From Promethearchaeota archaeon (GTDB lineage: Archaea; Asgardarchaeota; Lokiarchaeia; Sigyniarchaeales; SOKP01): a stretch of 64,000 bases of DNA. The notes below the pieces were generated by a model. It was not told where the DNA came from, ran no database searches, and saw only the letters and a program-made list of their open reading frames with translations. Shown here piece by piece: positions 9,142 to 17,345 of the stretch (the stretch's first letter is position 1; every line of letters starts with the position of its first letter). The stretch lies in the NCBI GenBank assembly GCA_019058445.1, contig JAHPZA010000009.1, positions 372,001 to 436,000 of the forward strand, written 5' to 3'. The position numbers and the translations under genes were made by a program.

Positions 9142-10758
9142 CTATTCTTTTTTGTAAGCAGTTTTACCACGTATAATCGTTTCTACAACTTTTAGATTTT
9201 TTATATCATTATTTGGGATCTCCAAAGGATTTTTATCTAAGATAACCAAATCTGCTAACTTTCCAACTTCTATACTGCCTTTTACATTCTCTTGGAAAGC
9301 AGCATACGCACCATTAATAGTATAAGCCTTTAAACTCTCCTTTATTGACACGCATTCTTGAGGAGTGTAACCTACTCGAGTAACCATAGCATGAAGTCCT
9401 AAAATAGGATCTGGATCTTCGACTGGACAATCTGAACCTGCAGCAAGAATAACACCAGCATCAATTATAGATTTAAAAGGATATACATAAGAAAAACGCT
9501 TTTTACCTAATCGTTCTTCCAAAAAAGGGCAATCTGAGATTATAAATGGTGGTTGACATGAAGCAATTAATCCTAATTCTTTCATATCATTAATAACATC
9601 TGGGGTTAGCATTGAAGCATGTTCAATTCGATGTCGATGATTTTCTCTTGGAAATTCAGTTAAAAGTTTTTTGTATAAATCTACGATCCCTCGATTACCT
9701 TTATCTCCAATTGCATGAATAGCAATCTGATAACCAAGATTATGCGCAGATTTCATAAGATTATAGATTGTATCATCATCAATCACACAAAAGCCATAAT
9801 TATCTGGTTGGTCTAAATATGGGTCAAACATATAGGCTGTTGATGAACCAAAGGTGCCATCATACCAAAACTTTATACAACCCACTTTAAATTTCCCATC
9901 ATCTTTACCCTCATCTAAGGGTAATTTCTTTATTCTCTTCAATTTTTTGGGAGTTGCAGTATAAACTATACTATAAAAGTTCTGAAGGATTTCTTCTTTA
10001 ATTGTTTTAAGAATCGGAATTGCGATACCACCTAGATTTTCAACGCCACCTTCTCTATCCATTTCATAAACACCATGGACAGTGGTTAATCCTTTTGATG
10101 CTAAATCCTTGTAAAAAGTTGATGCAACTTTAACAATTTTCTCTCTGCTTGGTAGAGTAATTTTTGAAATTATCATATTTCTCGCGTTTTCAGTTAGAAT
10201 GCCATTAGGTTCGCCATTTTCATTTTTTTGTATTTCTCCTCCATCAGGTGAGACTGTATTTTTATCAATTTCAGCAATTTCTAATGCTTTACTATTGATG
10301 ACGCATAAATGGCCATCATGTCTTAAAAGAAATACAGGATTTTCAGAACAGGCCTTATCTAAATCCCAACGTGTCGGTAAAACTGGAACCTCAAAATTTT
10401 CCTCCATTAAATTCAATCCCATAATAAATTCATTAGGTTCCGCTGATTTTGCTGTTTCTTTCAGAAGTTCCTGAAGTTCTTCCAAGCTTTTTATACTTGA
10501 AAGATTTAAATTCATTAAGAAAATAAGAGAGAAAATAGGATGCATATGGCAATCAATAAATCCTGGAAGAAGAGCTTTATCTTTTAAATCTATGATCTCG
10601 TAATCCTTGTCCATCTTATCTTTAACTTCCTCTAAATTGCCTACAGCAATAATTTTTTCACCGCTTATGCCCACTGCTTCAACCAGTGGTTGATTATCGT
10701 TTATGGTGATAATTGGTCCGCCAACAAAAATTTTCCCTTCAGATGTGTCATTATTCAT
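9142..10758 (-). CDS. Metal-dependent amidohydrolase, YtcJ-like family (paralogue 1)
   Basis: At 538 residues it is clearly paralogous to the downstream gene and shows the same landmarks: GFIDCHMHP (H71, H73), LRHDGH, AIHAIGDKGN, HRIEHASM and AAGSDCPVE. The two differ mainly in the 200-300 region that normally lines the substrate pocket, so they may act on different but related amides. It lies 83 bp downstream of an APC permease on the same strand, which suggests uptake followed by hydrolysis of a nitrogen compound. That link is inference from position. Confidence 0.9.
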   Translation of the reverse strand: MNNDTSEGKIFVGGPIITINDNQPLVEAVGISGEKIIAVGNLEEVKDKMDKDYEIIDLKDKALLPGFIDCHMHPIFSLIFLMNLNLSSIKSLEELQELLKETAKSAEPNEFIMGLNLMEENFEVPVLPTRWDLDKACSENPVFLLRHDGHLCVINSKALEIAEIDKNTVSPDGGEIQKNENGEPNGILTENARNMIISKITLPSREKIVKVASTFYKDLASKGLTTVHGVYEMDREGGVENLGGIAIPILKTIKEEILQNFYSIVYTATPKKLKRIKKLPLDEGKDDGKFKVGCIKFWYDGTFGSSTAYMFDPYLDQPDNYGFCVIDDDTIYNLMKSAHNLGYQIAIHAIGDKGNRGIVDLYKKLLTEFPRENHRHRIEHASMLTPDVINDMKELGLIASCQPPFIISDCPFLEERLGKKRFSYVYPFKSIIDAGVILAAGSDCPVEDPDPILGLHAMVTRVGYTPQECVSIKESLKAYTINGAYAAFQENVKGSIEVGKLADLVILDKNPLEIPNNDIKNLKVVETIIRGKTAYKKE

Positions 10759-10841
10759 GATAAAAAATCCATTAATCTAATTAAAAATTTTAATCTAAAT
10801 AAAGAAATAAAAAATAAAAATTAAGGTTTAAGATTTTAAAA

Positions 10842-12233
10842 TTATACTTCAAGGGTTTCTTCCGGAATTGTTTTACAAATTTCTGTCAAATCAATGCCTT
10901 TTTTAGCAAGCCACTTTTTTCTTATTATATAATAGATCACAGCTCCAAGGTAAAAGCAGATAGAAATTAGAACTGCAATTGGAGAAATTAGTACCATTAA
11001 AATAATCGAGAAAATGGCGTATGCTACATTAATCACTACGCACGCTATTAAAACTTTCCTTTTTAGCTTAAATTGTGATTTCTTCATCAATTCGGGGAAT
11101 TTTTTTTCGAGTTTAAGGGGAACTGATGCGAGGACTAACGCCCCAATAGATCCTGTAAATGCTAACACAATTGATAGATCAATTATACTCGCTTGAAAGA
11201 ATAGAAGGATCAACGCGCCAGCCACAAATATGGTTATAGACCAATGAGGGGTCTTATACCTCTTGTTGAGTTTTGCAAGAAAAGAAGGAAGTAATTGATC
11301 TCGTGCAGCACTAAATAGATTTCTTGAATATGCGAGGAGAATCCCATGAATCGTTGAGGCAATAGCGATAAGAATAAGAATACTTAAAAAAATTAAAACC
11401 CATGGAGGAAAGAATAATGCCGCTACATCTACTAGATTCCCTTCTATTTCTCCTAAAGTTCTCCAATCCATATTTCCAGTCATAACGATAGATACTAATA
11501 TGTAAACAGTTGCAATTAAAAAGAAACTAATTAATAGGCCTAAAGGTATATTTTTTCTCGGATTTTTCACCTCACCCCCAATTTCGGCTACTGCTGTAAA
11601 TCCTTGATAAGAAAAACTTAATATTACAGCACCCATGAAGACACCAATAATTCCCATAGGAAACAATCCCCCACTTCCAGTGCCCCTCAATTTATTTACA
11701 TCAATATGGGGTAATCCAAATATAATGAAAATTAAAATGACCAGAAAATCACCACAAATCGCAAGCAGAATCTGAAGCCAACCAGTAAATTTAATTCCAA
11801 AAAGGTTTGTAATGTAAAATACGAGCAATATAATAATCGCAACTATTAAGAAAGAACCAGGGATAAATACCTCAAAATAAAGACCAAATCCTAAAGCTAA
11901 TAATGCCAATCCTCCCACAATATTTAATATTACTGTAGCGACCACTAGCATACCTATAAATGGAGATCCTAACCTTGAGCTATAAACCCAAGCACCTCCG
12001 CTAACTGGAAAAGCAGAAACAACATAACAAATAAGAATCGCGCCAATAACACTAGGTATACCTGCTATTATAAAGGCAAGCCATAAAGCCGGACCTGTAA
12101 CACCAGCAGTAACTCCCGTTTGAATTAATATCCCCGCACCAACGACGTATCCAAAAACGAAAAATATTACAGACCATAAACCTAATTCTCGTTGTAATTT
12201 AACTTCATTTTCAATTGAAGGTGGTTCACTCAT
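10842..12233 (-). CDS. APC-family amino acid permease
   Basis: This 463-residue polytopic membrane protein has about 12 hydrophobic helices. The first contains the unwound motif GAGILIQTGVTAGVTGPA expected of APC transporters (consensus GxGI), and SYQGFTAVAEIGGEVKNPRKNIP is the characteristic loop after helix 6. It should import an amino acid or amine with a proton or sodium ion, or exchange it for a product. It is first in the minus-strand run with the two amidohydrolases and probably feeds them. The start codon is immediately preceded by an AT-rich promoter-like stretch. Confidence 0.88.
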   Translation of the reverse strand: MSEPPSIENEVKLQRELGLWSVIFFVFGYVVGAGILIQTGVTAGVTGPALWLAFIIAGIPSVIGAILICYVVSAFPVSGGAWVYSSRLGSPFIGMLVVATVILNIVGGLALLALGFGLYFEVFIPGSFLIVAIIILLVFYITNLFGIKFTGWLQILLAICGDFLVILIFIIFGLPHIDVNKLRGTGSGGLFPMGIIGVFMGAVILSFSYQGFTAVAEIGGEVKNPRKNIPLGLLISFFLIATVYILVSIVMTGNMDWRTLGEIEGNLVDVAALFFPPWVLIFLSILILIAIASTIHGILLAYSRNLFSAARDQLLPSFLAKLNKRYKTPHWSITIFVAGALILLFFQASIIDLSIVLAFTGSIGALVLASVPLKLEKKFPELMKKSQFKLKRKVLIACVVINVAYAIFSIILMVLISPIAVLISICFYLGAVIYYIIRKKWLAKKGIDLTEICKTIPEETLEV

Positions 12234-12432
12234 AGAGTTCTATCGTTGTGTATCAATTAATAACTTTTACAATCTACAGAATTGTCTAATGGTTAGCAAG
12301 CCAGTTCTTGACTCAAATCTCCTCATCAAATTAGATATTTTTATAAAATATTAAATCAATATTTTTAATACAGATTCAATTTAAATCCATAAATTATAAC
12401 ACATAAAATTAAAAGTAAATTTCGTGGTGAAA

Positions 12433-12570
12433 ATGGCTAAGTGGGAATGTCAAGCATGCGGTTATGTATACGATGAAGATGCTGAAGGAACGAAGTTTGA
12501 AGATCTCCCCGACGACTGGACTTGCCCAGTTTGTGGGGTTGGTAAAGATATGTTTGAAAAGATTAGTTAA
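12433..12570 (+). CDS. Rubredoxin (45 aa)
   Basis: A classical rubredoxin with C6-x2-C9 and C31-x2-C34 ligands for one iron, and the family signature [20 protein letters not shown] followed by W, C and P. It is a one-electron carrier in the cytosol. GGTGA lies upstream at the right distance for ribosome binding. It is monocistronic and likely serves the NAD(P)H:rubredoxin-type flavoprotein at 3146-4495 or peroxide/oxygen reductases elsewhere. It is too short for many gene callers. Confidence 0.93.
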   Translation: MAKWECQACGYVYDEDAEGTKFEDLPDDWTCPVCGVGKDMFEKIS

Positions 12571-12594
12571 TTATCTTAATAATTAGCTTAAAAT

Positions 12595-12609
12595 CTCCTC
12601 TTTTTTTTT
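12595..12609 (+). terminator. T-tract terminator after rubredoxin
   Basis: A CTCCTC lead followed by nine consecutive T starts 25 bases after the rubredoxin stop. Archaeal RNA polymerase commonly terminates at such U-tracts without a hairpin. Confidence 0.5.
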
Positions 12610-12991
12610 ATTCTTACTTCACTTTTTGATATCTATATATCTTAAATTTAGTCTATATAATACCCGCCAGAATGAAAATAGAATTAGCGTATCTCTTATA
12701 AATTATATACCGCACCTTTATATAAGTTATCATAATTTACTTATTGAGAAGGAATCAAAAAATTCATTCCTATATTGGATTTCGCCCTTGTTAGACTTTT
12801 TGGAAGTTTAACCCTCTCTTTATTTTTGCATTTTGGACTGGATTTGGATTTCCTTCTTTTCCTGTTTATTTCCTAAGAGATGAATTATAAAAAGGAGACT
12901 AGTAGTTTTCATTCAAATTTATTCGAAAAAGTAATAAATCTTTTTACCATTTTTTATTTGACAGAAGATATTTAATAGGATTGATTATATT
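12610..12991. other. Intergenic stretch, no supported gene
   Basis: A 61-codon frame at 12626-12811 is present, but its composition matches translated AT-rich noncoding DNA, with no ribosome site or motif. Otherwise I see only T-rich runs and the promoter region of the zinc-ribbon gene at 12992. Confidence 0.5.
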
Positions 12992-13213
12992 ATGACAAAA
13001 ATTGGAATTTGTTCGATTTGTGGAGAGAAAGCGAGAATTTTTCAATGTTTGAATGGAGAATGTAAAAAATGGGTTTGCCTTGATTGTTCTAATGAATATA
13101 TTGCTCCTATGATTGAGTATTACTACAAAACTGAATCCTTGCCTATATTAAAATGTCCTAGCTGTGGAAGTAATTTGGATAAAACTTCGACAGAAGATAT
13201 CATTTTTCGATGA
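12992..13213 (+). CDS. Small double zinc-ribbon protein (73 aa)
   Basis: Four pairs of metal-binding Cys are visible: CSIC, a Cys pair around CLNGECKKWVCLDC, and CPSCG near the C-terminus. They imply two zinc sites, the second resembling a treble-clef or ribbon. No catalytic domain is present. Such small zinc proteins are abundant in Asgard genomes and probably mediate protein or nucleic-acid contacts. It precedes the ThrRS editing-domain gene by 67 bp on the same strand, so co-transcription is possible. Confidence 0.65.
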   Translation: MTKIGICSICGEKARIFQCLNGECKKWVCLDCSNEYIAPMIEYYYKTESLPILKCPSCGSNLDKTSTEDIIFR

Positions 13214-13280
13214 GTTGAAATCTTAGCTCTTTTATTTTATCTTTTATTATTAAAAATAAAACTCCCACCTAAAAAAGAAA

Positions 13281-13700
13281 ATGAGATTTCTTTCATTTCA
13301 CTGTGAATATTTCAAATATAAAGCGACTAAAAGAAGCCGCTCAAAAATTTTTGAGGAATTAACCAGTGAAAACACAGAAAATGAGCTTCAAAATGTGATT
13401 GTACTCTTTATAAGTATAGAAAAACAAGATGAAAGCAGACAGGACGTTATTGAAAAGGGCATACATGAAATAGAGAAAATCATTAATCAACTGAAAGTTT
13501 CTAATATCGTATTACTCTCGTTTGCTCATCTTTTTGGAAAATTAAGTTCTCCTGAATTTGGTTTGAAGGCATTAAAAAAATTAGAAGATTTACTAAGAGA
13601 AAGAGATTTCACGGTTATTAGACCACCTTTTGGTTGGTTTAATGAACTTGAGATGAAAGCCAAGGGTCATCCTCTATCAAGAATTTCCCGAATTATTTAG
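13281..13700 (+). CDS. Stand-alone archaeal threonyl-tRNA synthetase editing domain
   Basis: The 139 residues match the archaeal ThrRS N-terminal editing domain, which has the D-aminoacyl-tRNA deacylase fold. It starts MRFLSFHCEYFKYKATKRS, has a central VLLSFAHLFGKLSSP, and ends with RPPFGWFNELEMKAKGHPLSRISR; the PFGW and KGHPLSxxSR blocks are signature elements. In the family this domain hydrolyses Ser-tRNA(Thr). Here it has no synthetase body, so it may edit in trans, or complement a ThrRS of another type elsewhere in the genome. In the KGHPL block the usual Cys before Lys is Ala. No ThrRS gene is seen in the window. Confidence 0.8.
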   Translation: MRFLSFHCEYFKYKATKRSRSKIFEELTSENTENELQNVIVLFISIEKQDESRQDVIEKGIHEIEKIINQLKVSNIVLLSFAHLFGKLSSPEFGLKALKKLEDLLRERDFTVIRPPFGWFNELEMKAKGHPLSRISRII

Positions 13701-13727
13701 ACCAGTATTAAGTCCTTTAAGTTCAAA

Positions 13728-13955
13728 TTAGTAAATAAAAACTCTAAATAACCAATATAGTAAATATAGCGCTCCAAGAACGGCAAATAATATTCTTAGT
13801 TTTGATAAATATAGACGCTTACCAGTTTTCTCATAAGTTGTAAACAAATCAGATGAGTGAGTAGCTTCACAGTCGAAACACTTAAAGTTTTGAGAGTCTT
13901 GATCGAAACCTATTTTACCGCCGCAAACTACGCATTTTCCTTGTTTTTTTTTCAT
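13728..13955 (-). CDS. Zinc-ribbon protein with one C-terminal membrane helix (75 aa)
   Basis: An N-terminal ribbon (CVVCGGKIG then FKCFDCEA) is followed by a basic linker and one hydrophobic helix (LRILFAVLGALYLLYWLF) at the very end, so it is probably tail-anchored with the ribbon in the cytosol. Function is unknown. It is convergent with the editing-domain gene. Confidence 0.6.
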   Translation of the reverse strand: MKKKQGKCVVCGGKIGFDQDSQNFKCFDCEATHSSDLFTTYEKTGKRLYLSKLRILFAVLGALYLLYWLFRVFIY

Positions 13956-14266
13956 ATTAATCCCTTATTAAAGAATTTTTTTTAACCAAAAAAGCAGATG
14001 TAAAAAAACTATATTATGTTCATAAATGTAAATTGTAATAAAATTGATTCGATTTTCTTGAATGAAATTAGTTGAGTCTTTATACTTTTCTCTTTATAAA
14101 TATCAAAGACGATTAATAACACAAATTATACATAGAAAACGAAATATATATTATCTTTCGTAAAACGCAAAGCTCATAGTGACATATAAGGATAAAATTT
14201 AAAAGAGTATCAAATAAACATTTATTAATCAAATAGAGAATTGGATCAGAAAAAAAACATAAACTT

Positions 14267-14386
14267 GACTCCTGCCACACCCTGGATTTTTGTCTTTTGG
14301 TTAGTGTAAGTTTTTACACTCTGATTTTGCCCTACTGATCCTATAATTTTATAGACCTTGTATTGAGGTCGCCGTTGGCAGGGGTC
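14267..14386. ncRNA. Candidate structured RNA, about 120 nt
   Basis: The ends form an 11-bp closing stem: 14267-14277 (GACTCCTGCCA) pairs with 14376-14386 (TGGCAGGGGTC) with one G-U pair if read on the plus strand. Inside are GGAT (14284-14287) with ATCC (14338-14341) and three local hairpins: AGTGTAA/TTACACT, CTATA/TATAG and GACCT/AGGTC. The element is much less AT-rich than its surroundings and lacks a coding frame. The G-U pair favours the plus strand, but an eight-T run just beyond 14267 favours a minus-strand transcript. It has the length of 5S rRNA but none of its conserved loops, and it is not a tRNA. Confidence 0.5.
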
Positions 14387-14513
14387 TCCTTTATATTTAT
14401 TAGTAAAATTTAGATTCTTAGAAACTTAAATCCGATATTCTTTCATTTTTGTCATTTTTTTTTTAAATATATACCACTCTAATGAAATATAAAGAAGAGA
14501 AAGTTGATTTGTT

Positions 14514-14825
14514 ATGGCTATATCATCAAAAAGGAAAGAAAATTATGGAGATTTGAAACAAAATGTAAAACATATGCAAGTTTGCCCATTATGTAAAGAA
14601 AAATTTGAAATTGGGATTGAATCTAATACTTTAAAAGAATTATCTGAATATGGTAAATTTCCCTATCCTCATATTCACTTACATGGTAATCCCCTTCATG
14701 CGATGCTGTGTTATATAGATAAAAATCTAACCGTAAGAAGTGTAGGAGTAATAAATAGCGTAGAAATCTCGAGAAATATTGATACATTCCAGCAACTCAT
14801 GATGAAGTGGGCAAATCCATACTAA
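14514..14825 (+). CDS. Small protein with CxxC and His cluster (103 aa), unknown
   Basis: Residues 24-27 form a CPLC knuckle, and a histidine-rich segment PHIHLHGNPLHAMLCYID follows near residues 52-69, so a metal site made of Cys and His is plausible. No known enzyme motif is seen. A TATA-like AAATATATA lies about 50 bp upstream of the ATG. I do not recognise the family; an Asgard-specific small metal-binding protein is my best description. Confidence 0.55.
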   Translation: MAISSKRKENYGDLKQNVKHMQVCPLCKEKFEIGIESNTLKELSEYGKFPYPHIHLHGNPLHAMLCYIDKNLTVRSVGVINSVEISRNIDTFQQLMMKWANPY

Positions 14826-14988
14826 ATTGAAGGGTAATAGCAACTGCTATTGCCAATAATGACAACGACTTATTATATATTACCCAAAAAGGTTTATTAT
14901 ACTAAGTATACATTACTTTATCAAAACAGTTTATTTATTCGAAATAGAATTGGAATATTATAGCTAATACCCTTTTGGTGTCCCTTTA

Positions 14989-16191
14989 TTGAGTCAGATT
15001 TCACCTACTAACCTCTATGAATTATATAAAGAAAAGAAAATTAATAAAAGAGAATTTCTAAATCGAACCATTACTATCTATGAAATTTCAGATTCAGAAA
15101 AAATTCGATTAGAATGCTTGAAAATCATTAACCTTGCAGATATAAAATCTGAAAAACTCTTTAAGTTTTTGGAAGAAATAATCATTGCTGATCCTGAGAT
15201 TGAGATAAGATTAAACGCAACCAGTTTAGTTCTGAAAAAATTTCCTAATAGCGGTTTTAATTTAGTAAACTATTTATTTAATAGTAGTGAACCCAAGGAA
15301 TTTATCATCAGAGTTGCCAAAATTATTGCTGAAGCAATGGTATCATCAGATAATAATATTACGAGCGAAGTTTCTAATTCCTTGAAATCTTTGATTCTTA
15401 AAATCTTTGAAAATGGAGATGTGAAAAGTTTTGAGATCTTATGGGGTGACTGGTTTCATAAAATTCATGAGGGATTTTGGGAATTTCTACTGGAAATAAC
15501 AGAGCCAATTGGGCTATTAGAGTTAATGGATTATTTCATCTCAAATTATGAAATTTATGATTGGTTCTATAATTCTCTACTGGTTAAATATAATTTCGAG
15601 CAATGGGTCTCCTTTCTTAATAATTCAAGGTTTTCAGGTCGATTCTTTTATATCATATCCTTTTTAGAAGAAAAAAAACCATCAACACGCTTTTACCAAA
15701 TTATTGATTTTTTTAAAGATATGGGAGCAAATTTGTCGCAATCTCAAATGAGTCTCATTAAGGATATTATTAAGAAAAACAATCAATATAGTCTCGTATT
15801 AGCTTTAATTTTCCATTGGTTTCACAATTTTAATATAGTTTCTTTAAAAGAGATTTTAGAAGATTCTGATTTGAAATTTATTCTTAAAATTGCTGAATTG
15901 ATAAAAAATCCTAAATTTGGATTCATTACGTATGATGATTTTTTATTTTCAGTAATTTCATTACTATTAAAAGCAAGTGAAGAAATTAATGAAAACTATT
16001 TTTTACTTTTTTTTCAGAACATTCCACTAGGATTAAAAAGAAGTATGACATCAAAATTATTGGATATTATAAATCCCACACAATCATATGAAAATACTGA
16101 AAAAGATAATTTTTATAAAACAAAATTTGAAGTTGCAGATAAAATTCTTGGACTATTGTCAAAATATTATGACATTAATTCATTTACGTAA
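14989..16191 (+). CDS. HEAT-like helical repeat protein
   Basis: The start is TTG and the protein has 400 residues. The first 130 residues show paired amphipathic helices with HEAT-like spacing (IRLECLKIINLADIK, IRLNATSLVLKKFP, IIRVAKIIAEAM); the rest is also all-helical and Leu/Phe-rich, without membrane helices or catalytic motifs. Such solenoids serve as scaffolds. It is isolated from its neighbours by more than 140 bp on each side. Confidence 0.55.
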   Translation: MSQISPTNLYELYKEKKINKREFLNRTITIYEISDSEKIRLECLKIINLADIKSEKLFKFLEEIIIADPEIEIRLNATSLVLKKFPNSGFNLVNYLFNSSEPKEFIIRVAKIIAEAMVSSDNNITSEVSNSLKSLILKIFENGDVKSFEILWGDWFHKIHEGFWEFLLEITEPIGLLELMDYFISNYEIYDWFYNSLLVKYNFEQWVSFLNNSRFSGRFFYIISFLEEKKPSTRFYQIIDFFKDMGANLSQSQMSLIKDIIKKNNQYSLVLALIFHWFHNFNIVSLKEILEDSDLKFILKIAELIKNPKFGFITYDDFLFSVISLLLKASEEINENYFLLFFQNIPLGLKRSMTSKLLDIINPTQSYENTEKDNFYKTKFEVADKILGLLSKYYDINSFT

Positions 16192-16337
16192 TAAACTTCT
16201 TTTTATTTAACCTAAAGTCCTCTTTCAAAATTTAAGTATAAAAACTACGACAAAAAAAATCTGAAATCTTACAGGCTATTTTTCTTTAAAAACTTTCAGT
16301 TAATATTAATATCAAAAAAAAAGTTTAAGATAAAATT

Positions 16338-16574
16338 ATGAGTTCAGGATCAGTAAAAAGTAATAATAAAGGATTTATTGAAAGTAGTCTTGCTCTTGAA
16401 AGCAAAAAAAAAAAATCATATTATGGATTATCAGGCGCAATTATCTCATTCTCAAGCCTTTCTAATAAAGAACAAACTATTGATGGTTATTTAATCGCGA
16501 AAAATATCCCATTTACAGAATTAGATCCAGAATTAAAGCAAATTTTAAGACAAGAATTTACAGATACTCGTTGA
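16338..16574 (+). CDS. Hypothetical protein, 78 aa
   Basis: A Ser/Lys-rich lead is followed by a compact C-terminal part with YYGLSGAIISFSSLS and TELDPELKQILRQEF. No known domain is recognised. The ATG follows an A-rich stretch and the codon use resembles the neighbouring genes. It is probably real but unassigned. Confidence 0.45.
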   Translation: MSSGSVKSNNKGFIESSLALESKKKKSYYGLSGAIISFSSLSNKEQTIDGYLIAKNIPFTELDPELKQILRQEFTDTR

Positions 16575-16623
16575 GATCTAAAAAATATATAAAAATGGTT
16601 GAATAGGTAATTTCAGTTTTGAT

Positions 16624-17088
16624 CTAATCAACATCCACCGCAATTCCACACTTATTACATCTTTTTGCTCCTCGAAATAATGGATTGCCACAATCAGGGC
16701 AATGATATCTTTTTTCTTCAGACTCAACCCATTTTTCAGTTCCAATCTCCCGCCATGTTGGAATAGCCCTAAGAACTACTTTTTTACCTACTTGAATTGG
16801 GAAATTTTCGATGAATTTACAAGGAAAATCATCACATTGATGGCAACCTTCAATACCTTTATCTTGAGAGCAAGTCTTAATAGGGCATCTTCTGCATACA
16901 GGAAATACAATACCATCGCTAAGACACCCCGTACAAGCGATATCTTCCTCAGATTTTGCGAAAGCTTTATAGATGGGCAATAAAAGTTTCTTAAATTTTA
17001 AATTATTTTCCCTATGGGCAATATAAATTGAGCATACACCACAATACAACCCACACGGAGCCAAGAGTTCCTTTTTAACATCCACCAT
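16624..17088 (-). CDS. DUF3795-type Cys-rich protein with C-terminal zinc ribbon
   Basis: The 154-residue protein begins with the DUF3795 hallmark APCGLYCGVCSIY and contains further Cys groups (ACTGCLSDG, CRRCPIKTC, GCHQCDDFPCKF). It ends in a separate zinc ribbon (HCPDCGNPLFRGAKRCNKCG). The family is widespread in anaerobes and archaea, has no proven activity, and probably binds an iron-sulfur cluster or zinc. It is a single gene, separated from the TFB gene by its terminator. Confidence 0.82.
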   Translation of the reverse strand: MVDVKKELLAPCGLYCGVCSIYIAHRENNLKFKKLLLPIYKAFAKSEEDIACTGCLSDGIVFPVCRRCPIKTCSQDKGIEGCHQCDDFPCKFIENFPIQVGKKVVLRAIPTWREIGTEKWVESEEKRYHCPDCGNPLFRGAKRCNKCGIAVDVD

Positions 17089-17238
17089 AATAAATCTCTT
17101 TATTCTTTAATTACATGGGATAATTCATACTATAAATTAAAACTTTCAAAATGAGAATAATTCATGATTAACTCATAGCTAGAATCGTATTTTTAACTTG
17201 ATTTCAGCCGTTTCAAAAAATAAGATATATCATTGGAT

Positions 17239-17270
17239 AAAAAAAGGTGTTTGAGGGAAACTCAAACACC
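17239..17270 (-). terminator. Hairpin plus T-tract terminator of the TFB-like gene
   Basis: On the minus strand a perfect 10-bp stem (GGTGTTTGAG, 5-nt loop, CTCAAACACC) is followed directly by seven T. It lies about 75 bp after the stop of the TFB-like gene. The 11-mer TGCCACACCCT beside it (17273-17283, plus strand) also occurs in the RNA candidate at 14273-14283. Confidence 0.7.
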
Positions 17271-17345
17271 CATGCCACACCCTTTTTTATTTTCCTTCTC
17301 GTATAATTTTAAGCATTAATATTTTTTGATATCCTAAAGATTAAA

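Noticed and set aside
12626..12811. 61-codon plus-strand frame after rubredoxin
   Set aside because: It has no ribosome site or motif, and its composition is what AT-rich noncoding DNA gives.
14267..14386. 5S rRNA of about 120 nt
   Set aside because: The length and closing stem fit, but the conserved loop sequences of 5S rRNA (such as CCGAAC and the GGUA/CUGG side) are missing on both strands.
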